Shown in pieces: positions 55,784-64,000 of a DNA stretch of 64,000 nt. Position 1 is the first letter of the stretch; the number at the start of each line of letters is the position of its first letter. The position numbers and the translations under genes are program-made. Below the pieces are notes generated by a model. It did no database searches. It was given only the letters and a program-made list of their open reading frames with translations, and was not told the DNA's origin. Location of the stretch: NCBI GenBank assembly GCA_013407085.1, contig JACCGJ010006452.1, positions 1 through 64,000 of the forward strand, in the 5' to 3' direction. The stretch comes from Atriophallophorus winterbourni (lineage: Eukaryota; Platyhelminthes; Trematoda; Plagiorchiida; Microphallidae).

Positions 55784-58700
55784 CTAAATTGAAGAGAGAA
55801 ACGTTTGAATAGAAATGTTTTGCTGCGGACTAACAATCATTTACTATTCAACGAGATTATTATAGAGAATCTTTTATTGAGCTTTACTGAAATTAATTTA
55901 GCGACATTGATCCCGTACTCTTTGGTTAGTGAGAATATTCTTCGTTCAGTTCAGACAAAGAATGCTGCTTATTAGGTGTAGTTATTATATTCAATAAGTT
56001 AAAACTCGATCATCTAAAATCCATAGTTTGCGGATGATACCAGTAAAGTTGTAAAGTTTCTGTTCAATTTAAGGAAAATAAATACAATTTCTAAAGGCAA
56101 TACAGGCCAGCTACATTTGTAACTAGAGTTCGACTCTATGGTTATTGTAAAGTTAATAGCTTTTTCAACCATAAATCTTGAACCTTGAATCTTTATATTT
56201 TGGCATGACGTATTTACACTCTGTCATTTGTTGCTATTTATTCGCAGAAAATTACTGCAGAATAAGAATGAAGTGAATATGTGTTGTAATTTATTATCGT
56301 GAAATGTTTACTTTAGTGCAAGCAGATGGGATTGAACATCGAATGTTTATTTCTATATAATTCCATCACCGTCCATGATTGACATTTAATCATTAACACA
56401 ATATTTTGAATCATTTTCTACTTACAAGTATATTCGAAAAATGTTATTTCATCAATGGTTGAAAGTATACGAACATAGACTAAAGGGCGTACACTTATTG
56501 TGTATGGAAATGTATCCTTGCTAAAACATAGCTATTTGAATTATGTACAATTAAAAAATTATTCTTACAATTATTTACCGCGATTAATTGCTCATAACAC
56601 TCGCACTAATATTTCCGTTGCTGAATTGTTTAGAGTAAATTTAAAACAGCGCATATCCAACATAAATGGTTGAAACTAGCTGAATCCAGGAACAATTATG
56701 GCTGGATTCCTGGCTGTTGATTAAACGAATTTGAAATAGCCACCGTTTCTTCGCTGTTCACATCGAACTGAAATCGGTGTCGGTTTATGTGTCAGTGTCT
56801 AGCTAGCTGCATGGAAATAAGTTGTTTCAATTTATAAAATTCATTTTCAGGATTTAATATGCGGCACCACTGATCCAGGTACGAATCATATGGTATCGAT
56901 CAGAAAAAACATATGAATATCACATGTTTTTTGGAACGAAAGATTTTGTACACAAAGTGCAGAATAACGTTACGTAGAGTGAAAAATGGCTTAACATAGC
57001 CCTGCAATGTTCCATTGAAAGAAACCATTTTTGTGTGAGACCTAGCAGCCAAACATCAACATGGGCAAACCCAGGTGTTTATTTCGCTCCATCTAACAAC
57101 AGTGCTGGTAATTGCGCGTTGTGAGAATAGACATTTTCAAGTTTTGGCTTAATTATGAATAATATGAAATGAAGTATTTCTGTAATATATTCTCAATATT
57201 TGTAACAAAAGTTGCTGCAAGAAAGCCAGAAAGTTCTCTTTCCGAGCACTAATTTGCTTTTCTCATTATGCCAGCATATTGAACGCGATTAAATGCAGCA
57301 TAACGTGGTCCATTATGAGTGTCTCACACAAATGAAATAACTTACCAAGCATACATTTGTTTACAACTATACCACTGCTTCAAGGCTCACTGATCTCATA
57401 TTATCCACAAATTTCCAGATGTGGGAATGCATATATGAGACCAATAACTAAACATTAATGGGATAATAACGAAATAATTTCCAATTTTTTAGGAAAGTAA
57501 CTAGCAACATTCCAAAATAGGAGCTGAATAAGATGATATTTATAATGTTTCATATTGGTGTATATTATTTTTGGAGGTCCACTAAACAATTACCCACAAA
57601 ACCGTTTGAACGCAGTAAAATTTGCCTTATATTCCACCTCCTCCACCGACATCCATGCAGAAACTGCGAAAACTTTCCTAACTTTTGACACAGAATACAC
57701 GTTAGGTGAAAATTTGTTTCGCAATCCAGACTCAGGCTTTAGTCGGAATTGTACCATCAACAACCAATTAGTTATCGTGTATTTGGAAAAATAAATTTTT
57801 CAATATATCATGTCATGGGGGCGCTAAATAAGCACTGAATCTGTGGATCGCAATGGGTTGATCAAAATAACTATTTTGTCACATAAAATTTACATGGCTG
57901 CAATTCGTTCGGGAACACGTAAACTGTACTCACACAAAGGCAACTTAGCTAGATAACTGAGGATTTAGTCGCAAGTTGAAATGAAAAATTACGATTCATT
58001 TTCTAAAATTATGCACCAACAACTGTTCTTGTGCGCGAATATTGCATATATATGTATATATTTCACATTTAGTCAATTTACGAGAATCTTTCACTCATAA
58101 TCACGTGATTTAATGTTCCTAATTTAATTTATTGATGACAAATTGGATTATACGCCGCAAATTTTTTAATTCACACTGCGGATTACTATCAGATTAATTA
58201 ACCGCCCACAAATGTGGTAAGAATATTCTATAACATATGATCAGGTACTTAGCTGATTAACGCATGTGTGAGTCATTGATTATATCAGAAGTTTGTCAGA
58301 AAAATCTTACATGTGACTTATTGCATTGACAATTCTATGCCATATGAAATGTTGTCATATGTTCACAGTACTCCCAATATTTTACTACAGTTCGATATAT
58401 GTTAAATCATAATTACATTTTTTATATTGAACGTAAATCACCTTCAAGCTCAAAGCAGCGTCGTTTGTCTGTTTAGCCGAAACAGTAATGCCTGCGACCA
58501 ACGAACTGATCATAACAATAATTATGTTCACCAAGGCTTTTTATGTGTCTGCTGAGCAACTCAAGTTAGAAAGTGTAAACTGCTTGGACAGTGTGATCTT
58601 TCTACATGATTCTATTTCCCTTCAATCCATGACGATGCTTGATTTTAGGAGAATAGAAATATCGGAACAAAGCCGTTGCTAAATATTTTCAACATAAGCT

Positions 58701-58959
58701 GACTAAAAATGAGCGTATGAAAATAAACATTCATATCTCTGTCAACATCTAAACGCTCCAATTGTTCCACTGCTGTTATTGGAATATATTCGGGTTCGAT
58801 CGATTATTCATGATGGAAAGAATTTTTTATGGAATCAAGAGGGGCAATTTTTGAGTGATGTTTTGCTTCTTACGTAGAATCTTGAACCAAGCGTCAATAC
58901 GTGTGATGGATAAGAAAAGAATACTGACCTGATGGATAGGACATATTTCTAAAGCTGGC
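55784..58959. other. Upstream intron or flank of the NIM1-like gene; no exon found
   Basis: The first kinase exon should lie here or further right, but I found no glycine-loop sequence. A CR1-type 3' end remnant lies at about 56135-56200 (plus; TTCAACCATAAATCTTGAAC). Plus-strand frames at 57555-57794 and 58488-58682 have no recognised similarity. Confidence 0.4.
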
Positions 58960-60040
58960 CTTCTTCGTAGATATCAATAATGGATGTGCATCACAGTCAC
59001 ATGATGGTTTCATGCTCTGCAGCTTCTAGAAAGATTAAACCGTCCGAATCGGGAGTGACAATCTATACCGCGATAGACATTACTGGGTCGATCGGTTTCA
59101 GTTGCACGTCTGTGGCGTCATCTACGTTCAGAAGCCAAGAGAGTACCTATTCTTCCTCAACTTGGACGTGACGTTTTAGACAGTGCTTTCAAAGTGAGTG
59201 GTCAATTGGGTCAATGCCAAGAGCTGTTATATCTCTTTTGCAAACATCTTTGTATCGCAAGGGCGGTCTGCACAAAGGTCGACTTCCTGATTTCAACTAA
59301 CCATAGTGTAGATCTTTCGGAATACAAAATTTTCCCCTCTGTACATGTGACCCATTCAACATGAGAGGAGCTGTCACAGTAGGGAGCACATGCTCTATAA
59401 ACCAGATTTAAATCGCATTTCAGCGTTTGTTACTTTTTTCATCCACGATATGTTCAAGTTATCGCGGATGCTATGTAAATTAAAAGCATCCAGCTTTGGT
59501 TCGTATTTTTTGTGGATCGTCCAGGACTTACTACCGTAAATTGAAACATACTACGCACACACGTTATACCATCATCTTTGTCTTTACAGTCAACTTGCGG
59601 TTGCCCCAGACACGAGAGTTCAAACGAGACAAAATGAAAGCTGCTCTGCCAACCCGCTTATCAATCTCCGTGTCGAGCGACAGGTTTTCCTCGATGGTGG
59701 AACCAACATATGTGAAATAGTATACTGGTTTAAACTGACCGTTTTCAATAGTGATGATGGGAGGAGATACTGTCCCGTTACCAAGGAATTCGATTTCGCT
59801 CATACTGATTACCAGCCCAGAGTCTTAGCATGTCGAGGCAACACAGTCTATTAGCGACTAAAGGTACGCTTGTAAGTGAACAATAATCCATGCATTGTCG
59901 GCAAACTGCAGGTCACGGATTAGCACATCCTGTACCTTCGTTTGTACTCTCAAACTATTCATTTTGAAAATCTTGCCATCACATCCCGCATCGTATCGTA
60001 TTAGACAAATTGACTACCAATCCTGGTCATGCCTCTGTTA
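58960..60040 (-). mobile_element. RTE-P, RTE copy of a third family, decayed
   Basis: Minus-strand pieces: LRVQTKVQDVLIRDLQFAD (RT; FADD reads FADN) near 59920, then a clean frame at 59803-59564 with YFTYVGSTIEENLSLDTEID, RVGRAAFILSRLNSRVWGN and KTKMMV. Further on are LRYKDVCKRDITALGIDP and a C-terminal finger remnant (CHSRFGRFNLSRSCRA). This order is typical of a widespread animal RTE group distinct from RTE-A to RTE-F. Stops separate the pieces. Two 3' fragments lie at 14230 and 41785. Confidence 0.78.
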
Positions 60041-60362
60041 CTTGTCCCATTTATGTTTATTATATACTTGTTCTGACGAAGCTTCTGTCTCAAAAGTAAA
60101 ACGTTACACTGCTACACCGATTGTGCACATTATGTTTCAAAGCATATTGCTCTAATGAGCCCCTAAGCTATGACAAGCTATCTCGATTACCTTTCAAGAA
60201 TCATGTAAATGTGAATCTTCTTTGAAGTTCATTTCTTATGAAGATCATAAAACTTTCACCACACAATTTCCAAAAGAAATAATCCTATGAAGCAGCTAAT
60301 GCACCTAAACTGCCAAACCTTATAAATTCAATATGCTGTGGTGCTCACATAACCATCCCTTA

Positions 60363-60412
60363 CACAACACCACCGGTTTCTTGCTGTTTACCATCGTCAG
60401 GTGGAGACAGTA
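60363..60412 (-). ncRNA. Hammerhead ribozyme-like motif, copy 4
   Basis: Minus strand: CTCCAC, CTGACGA, TGGT-AAACA-GCAA (weak helix II), GAA, ACCGGT, G, GTGTTG. All core nucleotides are kept, but the cleavage position is G, which hammerheads do not cut, and helix II is poor. It is probably an inactive relative of copy 5, 660 bp away. Confidence 0.55.
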
Positions 60413-61003
60413 GGCTAAGTTTCATTGAGCATTGACACAGTGGTAAAGTGGTAAACAATGTTATACTTTCATGCCACTGTGGTATAGGGTTCTTACAAAG
60501 AGTTACGATGTTCAAATACATATCCTCAAAATGATTCTCGGTCAAGCACTCAAGTCGCTTATAAACGACCAATATATTCTGATGCTCACATCCACATCTC
60601 TTTCACTCATCTCTTTCATTAGTGTGTGTCCACATACTGGCGTGCGGTCGTATTTTTGTTGCTCTGACACTTTTGTCCGTTTCTTCGCCAAATCAACTCG
60701 GATTTTAACAGTTCAAAATCTTTTTGCTATACTTTGACGAGAGCTATCGGAATTTATACGTTTTTATCTGGTCCGTCGATTAACAGCAAAGTTACCGTTT
60801 CAACGTAAATATCTCGGTTTGCTCACGCGTGCAAACTTTCTCCCACAGTTAACTATCGTACGGTTTTGCTTTCATTGCAAAGATCACATTGAACTACACA
60901 TTTTGATACGCCATTCAGTGCTCTACTTTGTGTGGTTATAGAGTTATCACGGATTATTCGCAAAATGACCAAATCAAGAATTATAACCCAGCTACAAAAT
61001 ATA

Positions 61004-61110
61004 CATTTGCATGCTTTTCCGTCACAAAACATCCCACTACCGGTTTCGTGCTGTTTGCACTCATCAGGTAGGGACAGTAAGATCAGGATCCGCATGCGCT
61101 TGAACCCAGC
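61004..61110 (-). ncRNA. Hammerhead ribozyme-like repeat, copy 5, core intact
   Basis: The motif at 61030-61077 on the minus strand reads CCCTAC (helix I), CTGATGA (core), GTGC-AAACA-GCAC (perfect 4-bp helix II), GAA (core), ACCGGT (palindromic helix III), A (cleavage position), GTGGG (helix I, with one G-U pair). Every conserved core nucleotide is present. A helix III this short favours action as a dimer, as known for short-helix-III hammerheads. It is antisense to CR1-L and shares flanks with copy 3. Confidence 0.72.
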
Positions 61111-61226
61111 TAAATCGACCAGTCGAACGGACGACTATTCTTCAACCGGTCGTCCCAATTCAGCCTACAAAGCGTGGTCGTCTCACGAGATCCAACACCC
61201 ACGCGAAAAAATCGACCGATCATGGT

Positions 61227-62730
61227 GTGCATACGACGGTTGTTCCCCCGACAGCGACATCAAACCACTTTGACCTCTGCGCCAAGTGCCTGTACCCGGT
61301 AAGCAATGATAGTGCATTGGTTAAATGTATTTTTTGTGATATACATGTGCACGTGGCCTGCGATGAGAATCTGACCGATGAGTGTGTAAACATCGTGAAT
61401 GATAAAAACCTCCCATCCGTTTGCTATTTCTGTATTGACTGTAGAAATTCAATAGCGAATCGTAATCCCAAGAGTACACAATTCTCTGCTAGAAACGAGA
61501 CTAATACAATAGAGAATATTTTATTGAAAATAGAAGAGGAACTTGCAAATTTAAAGAATACTCTACGACTAATCAAGACTAAAACGGTTGAATTGAATAA
61601 TGGAATACGCTCGACCTCACCGCCACAGAGTGCTTCTAAAAAGGTTAAATTACGCGACAATGAAGTGATACTTAGAAAGGCCTTGAAGCAGAAACCGTCT
61701 ACGTCGAACGCTCCTTTGGCCAAAGCTGCCACGAAAGATACTTTGCTTAATGTTATCTGCACCGATTCGGCACCAACTGAAACGCCCCCGGTGGTACAAA
61801 AATCATACAGAGAAATGCTTTTGCGGTCGACCTCCGCTGCACAATCTGAGCCTGGCACACTAAACCTAAAGCAAAAAGCCTCACATTCTATGAAGAATGA
61901 CCGGACACGCGACAAGCATTCTCATTCGTTAAGCGTAATATGTACGAATGTTAAAGAGCCTGGCGAGAGATTGTTAGATAGAAAACACAAACACGACCTC
62001 GATATATGGTCTCAAATTTGTCAACAATTGCAAATTGAGCATGTTACTCCTGACAAATTGATTCGTCTAACTCGCCATTCCACCTCACCTCATAGTGATC
62101 AACCTCGGTTACTAAGAGTCACACTGAAGTGCGAGGCTGATATCGAAAACATACTGCTAAATTCGTACCGATTAAAGACGGATCCGAATTCAAATTGCCG
62201 GATATATCCTGATGTGCCATGGTGGGAACGGAAGGGTGCCTCAAACTAAGGAAAAAACGGTATCGCGGAGTATGGTTCTACTTGGGGCACCAGAAAATAC
62301 CACTGAAGCATCGGGACAGGAAACAGCAGATCATGACTTCAAGCAGTGGCGTTACATTGCGTCTTTGCTTAATATTTCTAACGTTGTGATCACTGACACT
62401 TTCCGGGTGCCTTTTTCAATAAACTATAAAGAAGACGGGCCGAAACCTCTCAGGATTACCTTTTTAACTAGCGACATGGCTGAATTTGTCAAGTCCGAAT
62501 GGAAAAAAGCAAAACGTACTTTACCAAAAGACATAAGACTTTGTCCACCGAGACCAAGTACCATGAGTAAGACATACTTGCGACTGGGGGCGGTAGACGG
62601 CAGCGTTCCCACCGAAACGGAAGCAATCAATACATCAAAAAACGTAGTGGGTCCGGCTCAAACCATGTCGGACCGAGTACATCATGGTCCGGCTCTCAGG
62701 GGGTCGGACATACAAACATCACCCGCATAG
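61227..62730 (+). pseudogene. CR1-L ORF1: PHD-like finger plus two modules, frameshifted
   Basis: The finger (CAKCLYPV ... CIFCDIHVHVACDENLTDEC ... CYFCIDC) is followed by a lysine-rich linker. Module 1 has LSVICTNVKE, IWSQICQQLQI, LTRHSTSPHSDQPRLLRV and RIYPDVPWWER. A frameshift near 62230 moves the frame; module 2 (MVLLGAPENT, FKQWRYIASLL, GPKPLRITFL) then runs to the stop at 62730. It is similar throughout to CR1-K ORF1. Confidence 0.78.
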
Positions 62731-62759
62731 GCTCGCTGCACACGAAAACCACTGTTAAA

Positions 62760-64000
62760 TGCCTATACACAAATGCACAGTGCTTGCGGAACAAAATCGC
62801 CGATTTATCCTCTTTTAACTCTCAGTTTTCTGCTGACATCATTGCTGTTACCGAAACATGGTTTTACGATCAGGTGAACGATTGCAAGCTGGCACTTCCC
62901 AACATGATCCTACTTCGACGAGACCGTTCAAGATCAGGTGGTGGAGTTGCTTTGTATTATAACGAACGTCTTCAATGCACAGCTGTACCTGACACAAGGT
63001 TTGGGCTAGAGGACACCATGTGGTGTAGCCTTCGCTTGGTAACTGGAGAGAACTGTATACTTGGTGTGATCTCTACACCAAAAGTGTGCATACTCAGCAA
63101 TCCTTTGAGTACAAATTCCGTGAGATTATCACTTTCACTCCCCTATACAACCATGTCCATTCATTCACTCGACAAAGGGGCCTCAATGAATCATCAATTC
63201 TAGATCTGGTTTTAACCTCCGAAGCAACAGCAGTGGAGTCAGTGCAGTATCATAGTCCTTTGGGGCTAAGTGACCATCTTGTGTTGTCCTTCGAATTCGT
63301 GTGCAACGCCAGAAGGGCGTCGGGCGACGTTAAGTTCATCAGGAAGTCGATTACTTCGGCCTTCACGGTGCCATTACGATTATGGAGGAAAAAAATCTCG
63401 ATCTTACGAATGCAGATACTCATTGTTCTAGTCTGTTAAGTTATATCGGTACAAAACTAGACGAACAATTCTACCTGTGTTCCCAAAAGGAAATCAAGAA
63501 CATTTTGCTTCAAACTCCGAAGCCGCACTCGGAAGTGGATAGCCATGCGAAATTCCGCATGGGCTGCACACAAAATAATACGAACAGACGCATCTTGGGA
63601 GCACTTTCGTAGTTTTCGTAACAAGGTGACGTCCCTAATTCGAGAAGATAAGCAATATCACCATTGGAAGCTGATCGACCAGATGGAACGACATCCTAAG
63701 TTGCTGTACACCATCGTAAACACCGCGACCAAGGTTAAGCCAGGTGTATTTCCTATCCAGACAGAGAACGGACTGACTGATAATGTCAAGGATACAGCTG
63801 ATGCCCTAATATCATTTTATGCGCAAGTATTTTGTCCAAAGAACGTGTCAACGCTGACGTCTTTGCCGCACCTACTACAAGTCGAATGCCTTAGCAACAT
63901 CGAGGTAAATCCTACGGTTGTGCGAAAGCATTTACGCGGGCTGAACGTTCGCAAATCACCAGGAGAGGATGGAATAACACCCGCTGTTCTGAAGTCATGC
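62760..64000 (+). pseudogene. CR1-L ORF2, partial and broken
   Basis: The endonuclease start is clear (YTNAQCLRNKIADLSS, IAVTETWFYD, SGGGVALYY). Near 63070-63100 a deletion and frame change remove the part that should carry GDFN. The end returns with SILDLVLTSEA and LGLSDHLVLSFE, then stops. The RT linker (63640-63850, DTADALISFYAQVFCPKN) and the RT start (RKSPGEDGITPAVLKSC) run to the window end. The copy cannot encode a working endonuclease. Confidence 0.8.

Larger units (their letters stand above)
60640..64000 (+). mobile_element. CR1-L, CR1-clade LINE running off the window end
   Basis: The 5' UTR (GCGTGCGGTCGTATTTTTGT onwards) matches that of CR1-K, so this copy is complete at its 5' end. 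A hammerhead-like repeat (about 61004-61110), absent from CR1-K, interrupts the 5' UTR. ORF1 lies at 61227-62730 and ORF2 starts at about 62760. The 3' part lies outside the window. Confidence 0.84.

Noticed and set aside
57555..58682. Two plus-strand frames (57555-57794, 58488-58682) as genes
   Set aside because: They have no recognisable similarity, no clear splice borders and AT-rich composition; they are likely chance frames in a long intron.
1..64000. CRISPR array, prophage, bacterial operon or contamination
   Set aside because: No regularly spaced repeats or bacterial gene organisation are present; spliced animal genes and eukaryotic retrotransposons occur throughout.

Overview
The window looks like a repeat-rich piece of a parasitic flatworm genome, most likely a digenean trematode. 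This is inferred from two conserved animal genes with very short introns, and from many RTE- and CR1-clade non-LTR retrotransposons with trematode-like ORFs. I cannot name the species. Element letters (RTE-A, CR1-K and so on) are local labels.

Host genes. Positions 657-2279 (minus) hold seven consecutive exons of a CLEC16A/Ema/gop-1 homologue, with five introns of only 29-46 bp. Positions 53711-55783 (minus) hold two exons of a NIM1-like (AMPK-related) Ser/Thr kinase: most of the kinase domain plus the NIM1-type C-terminal motif. Positions 43288-43494 (plus) look like a terminal coding exon of a gene I do not recognise. I recognised no rRNA, tRNA or CRISPR array.

Mobile DNA. From about 2.5 to 18.2 kb there are two related RTE copies (A and B), a truncated copy of a second RTE family (D2), CR1 pieces, and about ten copies of a 236-bp SINE-like element. 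The SINE shares sequence with the RTE 5' leader and the RTE 3' end. From 18.4 to 29.2 kb there is a four-level nest: a CR1 (E) holds an RTE (C), which holds a deleted Ty3/gypsy LTR element, which holds an RTE (D) with an uninterrupted 1,089-codon ORF. Target-site duplications of 9, 5 and 12 bp date the three inner insertions relative to each other. From 29.2 to 41 kb there are more broken CR1 and RTE copies, including a CR1 (O) with a long ORF2 split by one apparent frameshift. From 44.2 to 51.8 kb there are three plus-strand CR1 copies, one (K) lying inside the 3' UTR of another (J). The window ends inside a fourth, CR1-L (60.6-64.0 kb).

Ribozymes. Five related loci (7.9, 52.15, 52.7, 60.4 and 61.05 kb) have a type I hammerhead layout with a very short, mostly palindromic helix III. 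The 61.05-kb copy keeps every core nucleotide. They look like relatives of the hammerhead elements of schistosomes, Penelope-like elements and animal retrozymes.

The retroelements are linked by machinery. The RTE families and the SINE all end in a small hairpin followed by a short tandem-repeat tail, although the hairpin sequence differs between families. This suggests the RTE reverse transcriptase recognises this 3' structure and also mobilises the SINE. The CR1 copies with ORF1 share a two-module ORF1 protein, preceded by a PHD-like finger in two of the three.
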